Below are positions 44,270 to 52,442 of a stretch of 64,000 nucleotides of DNA, one piece after another. The notes below the pieces were generated by a model that was given only the letters and a program-made list of their open reading frames with translations, was not told the DNA's origin and ran no database searches. The stretch is from JALORV01 sp963791235. GTDB lineage: Bacteria; Pseudomonadota; Gammaproteobacteria; Burkholderiales; Burkholderiaceae_F. The position numbers were made by a program, and so were the translations under genes. How positions within the stretch are numbered: position 1 is the first letter of the stretch; every line of letters begins with the position of its first letter. Location: NCBI GenBank assembly GCA_963791235.1, contig CAWBRW010000029.1:1054001-1118000 (forward strand), given 5' to 3'.

Positions 44270-46036
44270 TCACTTCGCCGCAAAGAGCATCAGGTGCTCG
44301 ACGATCGGCCCCAGCGCCAGCGCCGGCACGAAGGTCAGCGCGCCGACCAGCAGCACCGTGCCGATCAGCAGCCCGACGAACAGCGGCGTGTGCGTCGGCA
44401 GCGTTCCGCTCGACGCCGGCACGAACTTCTTGGCGGCCAGGCTGCCGGCGATGGCCAGCACCGGCACGATCAGCCAGTAGCGCGACGAGCCACATCGCCA
44501 CGCCGAGCGCGGAGTTGTAGAAGGGCGTGTTGGCCGACAGTCCCGCGAACGCGCTGCCGTTGTTGTTGCCGGCCGAGCTGAATGCATACAGCACCTGCGA
44601 GAAGCCGTGCACGCCCGGGTTCGACATGCTCGAGACGCCGGGCTCGATCACCACCGCCAGCGCGGTGCCGACCAGCACCACGAACGGCGGGATCAGGATC
44701 ACCAGCGACGCCATCTTCATCTCGTAGGCCTCGATCTTCTTGCCGAGGTACTCGGGCGTGCGGCCCACCATCAGCCCGGCGATGAACACCGCGATGATCG
44801 CGAACACCAGCATGCCGTACAGACCCGAGCCGACGCCGCCGAAGATCACTTCGCCCAGCTGCATCAGCCACATCGGCACCAGACCGCCGAGCGGCGTGTA
44901 CGAGTCGTGCATCGAGTTGACCGAGCCGTTCGAGGCCGCGGTCGTTGCAGTCGCCCACAGCGCGGACGTCGCGGCGCCGAAGCGCACTTCCTTGCCTTCG
45001 AGGTTGCCCGCGCTGGTCTTCGACGCCGAGCGCGGACAGGCGCGGATTCGGCTGTCTCCTCGGCGGCGATCGCGCCGCAGCGCCAGCGCAGAAAGATCGA
45101 CGCTCATCGCCGCGTAGATCGCCCAGCCCTGGCGCGGATCGTTCGACCAGGCGTGCCGAAGGTGAAGCAGAGGCGCCGCCGAGATCAGCAGGATCGACAG
45201 CACCTCGACGAAGTTCGACAACGGCGTCGGGTTCTCGTACGGATGCGCCGAGTTGACGTTGAAGAAGCCGCCGCCGTTGGTGCCGAGCTGCTTGATCGCG
45301 ACCTGCGAGGCGGCCGGTCCCTGAGGCAGCGCCTGCGTCGTGATCGTCTCTTTCTTCTCCGGCGCGCCGTCCTTGGCCGGAGTCGTCACCTCGACCGATT
45401 GCAGCAGCGGCACGTCGACGGCTTTGCCGAAGTTCTGCACCACACCCTGCGAGACCAGCACCAGCGCGAGCACGAGCGACAGCGGCAGCAGCACGTACAG
45501 CGTCGACGCGGGTCAGGTCGACCCAGAAGTTGCCGATCGCCGGCCGACTGCCTGCGGACGAAGCCGCGGATGAACGCGACGAGCACCGCCATGCCGGTCG
45601 CGGCCGACAGGAAGTTCTGCACGTTGAGCCCGAGCATCTGCGTCAGGTAGCTCATCGTCGACTCGCCGCCGTAGCCCTGCCAGTTGGTGTTGGTGGCGAA
45701 GCTCACGGCGGTGTTGAACGACGAATCGGGCGACACCGCGCCGAGATCCTGCGGGTTGAGCGGCAGCATGCCCTGCAGCCGCTGCAGCGCATAGACGGCG
45801 AGCGCGCCCAGCAGGTTGAATACGAGCGCCGCGAGCGCGTAGCGCTTCCAGTGCATGTCGTCGTCGACTCTGACGCCGCTTGCGCGATAGATCAGCCGCT
45901 CGACCGGTCCGAGCACCGGCGACAGGAAGGTCCGCTCGCCCGCGTACACGCGCGCCATGAATCCACCGAGCGGAACCGCGAGCGCGGTCAGCACCGCGAA
46001 ATAGATGACGATCTGCAGCAAGCCCATGCCGCTCAT
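44270..46036 (-). CDS. kdpA: KdpA, K+ channel-like subunit (many frameshifts)
   Basis: Ten-helix subunit that binds K+ in four selectivity-filter loops. It begins MSGMGLLQIVIYFAVLTALA at 46036 and ends LALGPIVEHLMLFAAK at 44270. Conserved parts include FNTAVSFATNTNWQGYGGES, GTNGGGFFNVNSAHPYENPTP, GLVPMWLMQLGEVIFGGVGSG and FSSAGNNNGSAF. Frames change at least seven times, for example extra G at 45504, 45098 and 44483, each directly after GTC. The overall length is normal. The stop lies 14 bases before kdpB. Confidence 0.9.
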
Positions 46037-46037
46037 A

Positions 46038-46127
46038 TCAGAGGTCCTCCGCGCGCAGCAGCGCCCAGACGAGATACGCAGCCACCGCGATGACGAGCAC
46101 GAGGCTTACCGAGTTCAGAAGGCTCAT
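46038..46127 (-). CDS. kdpF: KdpF, 29-aa stabilising subunit
   Basis: MSLLNSVSLVLVIAVAAYL followed by VWALLRAEDL: one transmembrane helix, the standard KdpF size and pattern. KdpF stabilises the KdpABC complex in the inner membrane. It lies directly between a 34-aa ORF (ATGA overlap) and kdpA (1-bp gap). Its frame is intact. Confidence 0.9.
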   Translation of the reverse strand: MSLLNSVSLVLVIAVAAYLVWALLRAEDL

Positions 46128-46228
46128 CGGTGGTCCTTTCGTGGCTCGAGCAGTCGGTCACAGACCGCCAGCAGGCCCAGGGTGAGGGCGAACAGGCCGA
46201 CGAGCGCGGCAACAAACACGACGTCCAT
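46124..46228 (-). CDS. 34-aa single-TM protein upstream of kdpF
   Basis: MDVVFVAALVGLFALTLGLL, then AVCDRLLEPRKDH and a final Arg: one hydrophobic helix and a charged tail. GGAG lies 8 bases before the ATG, and the stop overlaps the kdpF start (ATGA). This makes it the first gene of the kdp operon by position and coupling. Similar small ORFs precede kdpF in other bacteria, but I know of no assigned function. Confidence 0.65.
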   Translation of the reverse strand: MDVVFVAALVGLFALTLGLLAVCDRLLEPRKDHR

Positions 46229-46364
46229 CAGGGTTACTCCCGGATCGAGGTGATCGAACTCTAGGTGCGCCGGCGTAAATGCCGCGTAGAGATTTGGGCG
46301 GTTCGAGCGAGCGCTCGATTCGTGTAAGAATGACTCTCATTTCCCGTCGTGCGAATTGAATCCC

Positions 46365-47450
46365 ATGAGCATCACCGTCGAATCCGCCAATGAGGCGCTG
46401 AAGAAGATCATCGATCCGAACACCGGCAAGGACCTCGTCAGCACGCGTTCCGCGCGCAACGTCCGTGTGGATGGGAACGACGTCAGCGTCGACGTCGAGC
46501 TGGGCTACCCGGCGGCCAGCCAGATTGAGCCCACGCGTCGCCGGGTCATCGAGGCGCTGAAGGAAGCGGGCGCTGCCAATGTCAGCGCCAACGTGACGAT
46601 GAAGATCGTTGCGCACGCAGTGCAGCGTGGCCTCAAGGTGATGCCGAACGTCAAGAACATCATTGCCGTTGCCTCGGGCAAGGGCGGGGTCGGGAAGAGC
46701 ACCGTTGCGGCAAACCTGGCACTGGCCCTGGCTGCCGAGGGCGCCGTGGTGGGCATGCTCGACGCCGATATCTACGGCCCCAGTCAGCCGACCATGCTGG
46801 GAGTCTCGGGCCAGCCCGTATCCGTCGACGGTCAGACGATGGAACCCAAGGAGAACTACGGCCTGCAGGTGAGTTCTATCGGACTGATGATCGACGCCGA
46901 CCAGCCGATGGTCTGGCGCGGCCCGATGGTGACGCAGGCACTGCAACAACTTCTGGGACAGACCAACTGGAAGAACCTGGACTATCTCGTCGTCGACATG
47001 CCCCCGGGCACCGGCGACATCCAGCTGACGCTGGCGCAGCAGGTGCCGGTCACCGGCGCGGTCATCGTGACAACGCCTCAGGACATTGCGCTGATTGACG
47101 CCAGGAAGGGCCTCAAGATGTTCGAGAAGGTCAGCATCCCGATCCTCGGCATCGTCGAAAATATGGCAGTACATGTGTGCTCGCAATGCGGCCACGCCGA
47201 GCACATCTTCGGCGCCGATGGTGGCAGGAAGATGGCTGAACAGTACGGTGTCGACTACCTCGGTAGCCTGCCACTTGACATCCGCATCCGCGAGCAGGCC
47301 GATTCGGGCCGGCCGACGGTCGTGGCCGAGCCGGACAGCGCGATCACGCAGACCTACAAGGAGATCGCCCGCAAGGTGGCGGTGCGCATCGCCGAGAAGG
47401 CCAAGGACATGTCGCTGAAGATGCCGACGATCAAGGTGTCCAACACCTGA
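46365..47450 (+). CDS. apbC: Mrp/ApbC family iron-sulfur cluster carrier ATPase
   Basis: A 361-aa P-loop ATPase that holds and delivers [4Fe-4S] clusters in the cytoplasm. The N-terminal MIP18-like domain (ELGYPAASQIEPTRRRVIEA) is followed by the deviant Walker A GKGGVGKST and the bridging CxxC motif VCSQCGHAEH. The start is ATG 46365 (MSITVESANEA), not the upstream TTG. It is divergent from the kdp operon (136-bp gap). Confidence 0.95.
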   Translation: MSITVESANEALKKIIDPNTGKDLVSTRSARNVRVDGNDVSVDVELGYPAASQIEPTRRRVIEALKEAGAANVSANVTMKIVAHAVQRGLKVMPNVKNIIAVASGKGGVGKSTVAANLALALAAEGAVVGMLDADIYGPSQPTMLGVSGQPVSVDGQTMEPKENYGLQVSSIGLMIDADQPMVWRGPMVTQALQQLLGQTNWKNLDYLVVDMPPGTGDIQLTLAQQVPVTGAVIVTTPQDIALIDARKGLKMFEKVSIPILGIVENMAVHVCSQCGHAEHIFGADGGRKMAEQYGVDYLGSLPLDIRIREQADSGRPTVVAEPDSAITQTYKEIARKVAVRIAEKAKDMSLKMPTIKVSNT

Positions 47451-47480
47451 TATTCCGCACGGCTTTGCCGCCGGAATATC
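47449..47480 (+). terminator. Strong hairpin overlapping the apbC stop codon
   Basis: The arms GATATTCCG (47449-47457) and CGGAATATC (47472-47480) pair perfectly, with an inner CGGC-TTT-GCCG stem in the loop. The first arm contains the last two bases of the apbC stop. No T-run follows, so it may act as an mRNA 3'-end stabiliser or a factor-dependent stop. Confidence 0.55.
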
Positions 47481-47561
47481 GCGGCGCGTTCGAACCGGCG
47501 CGTGGGCGCGGTTCAACTTGCCGATAGACCGGGCGGGCGGCGCGAAGATTATGGGGGGGCA

Positions 47562-48344
47562 GTGCTAGAGGCGACTCGTACGGTTGAACTCGCGCCCGCC
47601 GCAGATGACCGGGCGCTGCGGCGGTTGATGGAAGAGCTTTACCGGGCGGCGCTGGCGCTCGATCCCGGCAATGCCTATCTGCTGGAACATGGGCACCCAG
47701 GGTGGATCGACGGACAGATCCGGACCTTTCACCTGTACCGGCCCTACCTTCCGCAGTCCGGGGCGGTGCTGGACTGGGGCTGCAACCATGCGCCGGACAG
47801 CTGCATGCTTCGGGCCTGGTTCGGGGACCGATTCGACCTTCATAGCTGTGACTTCGTCGAATCCGGCCGGTATGCGGTCTTTCATGACTATGCGCGTGTG
47901 GCCCATACGCAACTCGTCGGCGCAGGGTCGCTCCCCTACCCGGACAACTTCTTCGACGCCGTGATCGGTTCGGGAGTGCTGGAGCACACGGCGATGGACT
48001 ACGAGGCGCTCAAGGAGCTGCATCGCGTGCTCAAGCCGGATGGCGTCGTGGTGATCACGCACCTGCCGAACTGGCTCTCGCTGCAGGAGTGGCGCCGCCG
48101 CGTGATCCTGAAGCGGGACTTTCACCGACGCCTGTACAGCAAGCGGGAAGCGAGGCAGTTGCTGAAGCGCGCCGGCTTCTACCCGGTCGCCGAGGGTTAT
48201 CACACCTTCATCTGGGAGCGAATTCTGGGCCGACTGGGTCTGGCTCACGAGGAACAGACGCCGCGGCTGCTGACCCGGCTGACCCCGCCCCTCGCATTCT
48301 GTGGGACGCTTTACTTGGTTGCGCGCAAGGTACTCGCAATGTGA
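47562..48344 (+). CDS. Class I SAM-dependent methyltransferase
   Basis: About 260 aa. The SAM-binding motif I appears as VLDWGCNHAPDSCMLR and the post-strand motif as FFDAVIGSGVLEHTAMDYE, with LKPDGVVVITH after it. The substrate is unknown; the fold resembles Methyltransf_11 enzymes acting on lipids, sugars or small molecules. The GTG at 47562 is the first sensible in-frame start. An ATG at 47551 precedes a run of seven G and is out of frame by one base; with eight G it would give an ATG start. It stands alone before a stretch with no intact gene. Confidence 0.78.
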   Translation: MLEATRTVELAPAADDRALRRLMEELYRAALALDPGNAYLLEHGHPGWIDGQIRTFHLYRPYLPQSGAVLDWGCNHAPDSCMLRAWFGDRFDLHSCDFVESGRYAVFHDYARVAHTQLVGAGSLPYPDNFFDAVIGSGVLEHTAMDYEALKELHRVLKPDGVVVITHLPNWLSLQEWRRRVILKRDFHRRLYSKREARQLLKRAGFYPVAEGYHTFIWERILGRLGLAHEEQTPRLLTRLTPPLAFCGTLYLVARKVLAM

Positions 48345-48404
48345 GCGCTCCGGTTTCGGCTGGCTGCGCCGTTGCTGAAGTCAGTGACGAAGCAGGCTCC
48401 GGCT

Positions 48405-48545
48405 TCAGGACCCGCCCGGTGTCAGGACGCCCCAGGGCGTGTAACCGACCTCGATTTGTCTGATCTCCTTCTTTGCTCCGGCCTCGATCATCGAGACGCT
48501 GCTCGAACGTCCATTGGCGACATAGAACTTCGAGCACCCAGATAA
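48405..48545 (-). pseudogene. C-terminal remnant of a YncE-like beta-propeller gene
   Basis: The minus strand reads SKFYVANGRSSSVSMIEAGA then KKEIRQIEVGYTPWGVLTPG and stops at 48405. This aligns residue for residue with the last 40 residues of the intact beta-propeller gene at 54132-55086 (AKLYVANGRSNTVSVIDTAA...KQIKVGEQPWGVLIPG). Nothing recognisable of the other blades remains upstream. It is a decayed, truncated paralogue and indicates rearrangement or loss next to the TRAP operon. Confidence 0.8.
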
Positions 48546-49344
48546 CAGGCGACCCATCCGTCACCGGCGGGGCCCGCACCCATTGGAATGGGTGTCAAGT
48601 GCGCCGACAGGGGTTTAACCCCCGGTTAGCGTAGGACGAGGCCGAATTTCTCCATTGGTTCGGCTTTTCCGGCCCCGTTGACACGTATCAGGCCGCCAAT
48701 GCACATGGAAGGCGGGCTCCGAGCGTCTGTTAACTCGAACGTTCAGATGAATATCGCTGGCATCGTTGATGCAACGGTAAGTGTGCATGGGTACCGAACG
48801 TCATTTCCGCCGACAGCGACTCGCAGCCCTCCTCGCCAGGTTGTGCGGTGCGAGGTCGGGGACGGCTTCGCGCCGACGATTCAGACACGGCCCGCGCCAC
48901 GAATCCGACTTGGCGCCCACTTCAGGAATCGCCATCGGTGTGGCTTTCGGCATCCTCGTGTGGGCCTTGGCAGCCGCTTTCATCCTGGCTTGAGTCCCGA
49001 TAGACGCGTTTCGGTCAGGCCCAGGTTCCTGCGCCTGGTGTTCCCGAGCCGCTGGACTTGTTCCAACGTACCGTCCCGCCAAGCCATGGGTCGAGAAGGA
49101 TGGAGCGGCCGCCGGGCGCAAAACGTCGGACCACGACAAAGTCTGAGCCCAGCCTCCGTATGACTGGAATCAAACAACTTTGCGTCGGCCACGCGCAACG
49201 GCGTCGGAAGCCCTTCCGATCCTGCGCCGAGTGCCGCATAGTCCGAGTTTTCGCCGCCCTGAGGAATCGGGCCGGTATCCGTTCCGGAAGGCCGCCAGGC
49301 CTACGCGCCGCCAAGAGCGCGCTCTGCACAACGATGTCATCACT
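48546..49344. other. About 0.8 kb without a convincing gene
   Basis: No intact family-like ORF is visible between the beta-propeller remnant and the TRAP genes. Contents seen: the palindrome GGGGTTTAACCCC (48610-48622); a hairpin GCCGAA/TTCGGC followed by TTTT (48641-48668) that could end plus-strand transcripts; a partial sigma-54-like sequence TGGCATCGTTGATGCA (48758-48773; GG and GC correctly spaced, other positions off) about 580 bases before dctP; and one short ORF at 48787-48993. The rest looks like decayed coding sequence. Confidence 0.5.
48787..48993 (+). CDS. Possible 68-aa protein with C-terminal TM helix
   Basis: MGTERHFRRQRLAALLARLC opens an Arg-rich soluble part; SGIAIGVAFGILVWALAAAF forms one transmembrane helix at the end. 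No clear ribosome-binding site precedes the ATG and I recognise no family. It lies in a decayed stretch and may be fortuitous. Confidence 0.25.
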   Translation: MGTERHFRRQRLAALLARLCGARSGTASRRRFRHGPRHESDLAPTSGIAIGVAFGILVWALAAAFILA

Positions 49345-49356
49345 AGGAGGCAGTCA

Positions 49357-50427
49357 ATGAAGATCAGCAGGAAGACTCTCGTTTCGGCCGCTGTATCCGT
49401 CGCGTTCGCGTGCGGTACTCTGGCCAGCGGCACTGCGCTGGCCGTCGACAAGATTCGCTGGGCCGTGCCGATGGCCTTTGGCTCGAACCTGACCGCGCTG
49501 GGCGACACCATGCCGTGGGTGGCGAACCTGCTCGACAAGATGAGCGATGGCGCCATCAAGCTGTCCGTGCAGGAGCCCGGCAAGCTGATTCCGCCACTGG
49601 CCGTGTTCGACAACGTCAGCACTGGCAAGGTCGAAGCGGGCTATTCCTGGATGGGCTACGAGATCGGCAAGCTGCCGGCCTCGGCGCTGTTCGGCGCCAC
49701 GCCTTTCGGCCTGGAGCCCGACGAGTACATTGCCTGGTTCTACTTCGGCGGCGGCGACAAAATGCTGAAGGAGCTTTATGCGCCGCATAACGTTTACCCG
49801 ATCTTTTGCGGCACGATTTCGCCGGAGGCGGCCGGCTGGTTCAAGTTCGAGATCAAGTCCGTCGAGCAGTTGAAGGGACTGAAGTTCCGCGCTGCGGGGC
49901 TGGGCGGCAAAGTGGCGCAGAAGGCCGGGATGTCCGTAACCCTGCTGCCTGCGGGCGAACTCTTCCAGGCGCTTGAAAAGGGCGTGCTCGACGGCACCGA
50001 GTTCTCGCTGCCGACCGTGGACGAGCAACTTGGCTTCTACAAGGTGGCGAAGTTCTATCACCTGCCGGGCTGGCACCAGCCGTCGACGTCGCAGTTCCTG
50101 TATGTGAACACCAAGGCGTGGAACGCGCTGAAGCCTGATACGAAGGCGATGATCGAAGGCGCGTGCACGGCCGGCGTGACGATGGCGATCGCCAAGGCCG
50201 AGGCCACCCAGGCGCCGGTCATCGAGAAGTTCCAGAAGGAAGGCGTGAAGGCGGTCACGCTGCCGGACTCGGTGCTGCGCGCGTTTCAGAAGGCAACGGA
50301 CGAGGTGATGGCCGAGGAGTCCGCCAAGGATCCGATGTTCAAGAAGGTTTACGACTCGCAGAAGGCGTTCCAGAAGCAACACAAGCTGTGGAAGGAACTC
50401 GGTTACCTGCCGCGCAACTGGAAGTAG
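49357..50427 (+). CDS. dctP: TRAP transporter substrate-binding protein DctP
   Basis: A 356-aa periplasmic solute receptor. The signal peptide ends TLASGTALA. KVEAGYSWMGYEIGKLPASALF and GATPFGLEPDEYIAWFYFGGG place it in the TakP/FcbT1-like DctP group that binds 2-oxo or aromatic carboxylates. GLKFRAAGLGGKVAQKAGMS carries the conserved Arg that holds the carboxylate. The start ATG has a perfect AGGAGG at 49345-49350. dctQ follows 9 bp later. The ligand is not determined. Confidence 0.93.
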   Translation: MKISRKTLVSAAVSVAFACGTLASGTALAVDKIRWAVPMAFGSNLTALGDTMPWVANLLDKMSDGAIKLSVQEPGKLIPPLAVFDNVSTGKVEAGYSWMGYEIGKLPASALFGATPFGLEPDEYIAWFYFGGGDKMLKELYAPHNVYPIFCGTISPEAAGWFKFEIKSVEQLKGLKFRAAGLGGKVAQKAGMSVTLLPAGELFQALEKGVLDGTEFSLPTVDEQLGFYKVAKFYHLPGWHQPSTSQFLYVNTKAWNALKPDTKAMIEGACTAGVTMAIAKAEATQAPVIEKFQKEGVKAVTLPDSVLRAFQKATDEVMAEESAKDPMFKKVYDSQKAFQKQHKLWKELGYLPRNWK

Positions 50428-50436
50428 GAAGCCAGA

Positions 50437-51030
50437 ATGGAGCGGCCGGAGGAGCATGTAGAAGCCCGGGCCGGGATGCCGGGAGGACCCTTGGTCCTCC
50501 CGCGCAACCGCTTATCCAACGCGATTGACAGGATCATCGTCACGGCGGGCGACCTGGCGTCTTGGCTGTGGCCGATCCTTGTCATCGTGACCGTACTGCA
50601 GGTGGTCCTGCGCTACGGGTTCGGGCAGGGATCGATCATGTTCGAGGAACTCCAGTGGCATATCTATGCCGTGGGTTTCATGATCGGCCTGTCGTACTGC
50701 GCCGATGTCGACCGCCACGTGCGCGTCGACGTCATCGCGGAAAAGTTCCCCCTGCGTACCCGCGGGTGGATCGAACTGATCGGCCTGTCAACCTTTCTGT
50801 TGCCGTTCGCGCTGATCGTTGCCTATGAGGGCGTGGCGTACGCCAAATCCGCGTACGACTTCCATGAAGTGTCCGCAGCCCCTGGCGGCCTGCCCTACCG
50901 GTGGGTCCTGAAGTCGTTCATCACCATTGCCTTCGCACTGCTGGCGCTTACGGCATTTTCGCGCCTGACGCGGTGCACGACGCTGCTGTTCGGTTTTCCC
51001 AAGGCCCTGAGTTCCAACGGCCAGCGCTGA
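50437..51030 (+). CDS. dctQ: TRAP transporter small permease DctQ
   Basis: A 197-aa four-helix membrane protein. RIIVTAGDLASWLWPILVIV, FGQGSIMFEELQWHIYAVGF and CADVDRHVRVDVIAEKF are typical of DctQ, including the EELQW and H-V-R-V-D motifs. It pairs with the large permease DctM encoded 8 bp downstream. Confidence 0.93.
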   Translation: MERPEEHVEARAGMPGGPLVLPRNRLSNAIDRIIVTAGDLASWLWPILVIVTVLQVVLRYGFGQGSIMFEELQWHIYAVGFMIGLSYCADVDRHVRVDVIAEKFPLRTRGWIELIGLSTFLLPFALIVAYEGVAYAKSAYDFHEVSAAPGGLPYRWVLKSFITIAFALLALTAFSRLTRCTTLLFGFPKALSSNGQR

Positions 51031-51038
51031 GGACGAAC

Positions 51039-52403
51039 ATGGAAGCGTATGAACTGATGGTCACCGCGATGTTTCTGCTGTTCATCGCGCTGCTCTTCAC
51101 CGGCTATCCGATCGCCTGGATCATGGCCGGCCTCGCCGTGTGGTTTACGGCGGTCGGCGTCGTATTCCACGAATTCGAGGTCGACACCTTCCTGCTGAAG
51201 AACTACGGCAGCCTGACGATCATCGTCGACCGCATCTGGGCGGTGATGTCGAACTGGGTGCTTGTGGCCTTGCCCAACTTCGTCTTCATGGGCCTGATGC
51301 TCGACCGCTCGGGCGTCGCCGAAAAACTGATGACGAACTTCGTCAAGGTGTTCGGCCGGCTGCGCGGAGGACTCGCGATCACGGTCGTGCTGATCGGCCT
51401 GCTGCTGGCTGCCTCGACCGGCATCGTCGGCGCCTCGGTCGTGCTGCTCGCGACACTCGCCTTCCCGATCATGATGGAGCGCGGCTACTCGAAGGAACTG
51501 GCCTCGGGCGTCGTGGCCGGCGCCGGCACGCTCGGCATCCTGATCCCGCCCAGCATCATGCTGGTCATCATGGCCGACCAGCTGTCGCTATCGGTCGGCG
51601 ACCTCTTCATGGGTGCGGTGGTGCCTGGCGTGATGATGGGCCTGATGTACATCGTGTACGTGATCGTGATTGCGCAGTTGAAGCCGCACATGGCACCCGC
51701 ACCGCCAAAGGCGGCGGCGTTGACAGCGCGAGACATCGCGGAAAGCCTGCTCGCCGTCGTTCCGCCGGCGGCGCTGATTCTCGCCGTCCTCGGCTCGATC
51801 TTCTTCGGCGTCGCCACGCCGACCGAGGCGTCGGCGCTCGGTGCGGCCGGAGCGACGATCCTGGCCGCCATCAACAGGAAGCTCTCCTGGGACACCGTGC
51901 GCAAGGTCTCGCGCGAGACGATGCTGACGACAGCCTTCATCTTCGGACTGTTCGTCGGCGCCAACGCGTTTGCACTGGTACTGCGCGCATTGGGCGGTGA
52001 CGAATTCGTCAGCCACCTGTTGAGCGGGCTGCCGTTCGGCAAGGAAGGACTGGTGCTCTTCATCCTGTTCATCGCCTTCCTTGCCGGATTCTTCCTCGAC
52101 TGGTTGGAGATCACGCTGATCATCCTGCCGCTGGTCGCACCGGTCGTGAAAGCCGCGGGCTTCGACCTGAACTGGTTCGTCGTGCTGTTTGCGGTCTGCC
52201 TGCAGACTTCGTTCCTGACGCCTCCGGTCGGCTTCTCGTTGTTCTACGTGAAGGGCGTCGCGCCGAAGGAAATCACGACGCAGCACATTTATCGGGGCGT
52301 CATACCGTTCGTGTTGATACAGCTATTCGCGGTCGGGCTGACATTCCTGTATCCGAAGCTCGTGACCTGGCTGCCGGAACTGATGTACGGGGCTCAGCGC
52401 TGA
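51039..52403 (+). CDS. dctM: TRAP transporter large permease DctM
   Basis: A 454-aa, about 12-helix transporter of the DctM family driven by a sodium or proton gradient. Helices include LFTGYPIAWIMAGLAVWFTA and GILIPPSIMLVIMADQLSLS, with the C-terminal LQTSFLTPPVGFSLFYVKGV motif. The ATG at 51039 follows GAGGACGAAC; the longer in-frame extension overlaps dctQ and is unlikely. The GMC oxidoreductase gene follows after 39 bp, suggesting that import and oxidation are expressed together. Confidence 0.94.
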   Translation: MEAYELMVTAMFLLFIALLFTGYPIAWIMAGLAVWFTAVGVVFHEFEVDTFLLKNYGSLTIIVDRIWAVMSNWVLVALPNFVFMGLMLDRSGVAEKLMTNFVKVFGRLRGGLAITVVLIGLLLAASTGIVGASVVLLATLAFPIMMERGYSKELASGVVAGAGTLGILIPPSIMLVIMADQLSLSVGDLFMGAVVPGVMMGLMYIVYVIVIAQLKPHMAPAPPKAAALTARDIAESLLAVVPPAALILAVLGSIFFGVATPTEASALGAAGATILAAINRKLSWDTVRKVSRETMLTTAFIFGLFVGANAFALVLRALGGDEFVSHLLSGLPFGKEGLVLFILFIAFLAGFFLDWLEITLIILPLVAPVVKAAGFDLNWFVVLFAVCLQTSFLTPPVGFSLFYVKGVAPKEITTQHIYRGVIPFVLIQLFAVGLTFLYPKLVTWLPELMYGAQR

Positions 52404-52442
52404 CGCTGGACACCGCCCCATGCCGAGAAGGAGCGTTTTGCA

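Noticed and set aside
48758..48773. Sigma-54 promoter for the TRAP genes
   Set aside because: Only the GG and GC cores fit; the other conserved positions do not, and it is about 580 bases from dctP. I mention it only in the description of the gap.
49015..49329. Minus-strand 104-codon ORF in the decayed gap before dctP
   Set aside because: It has no start context, no domain pattern and a composition like the antisense shadows elsewhere.
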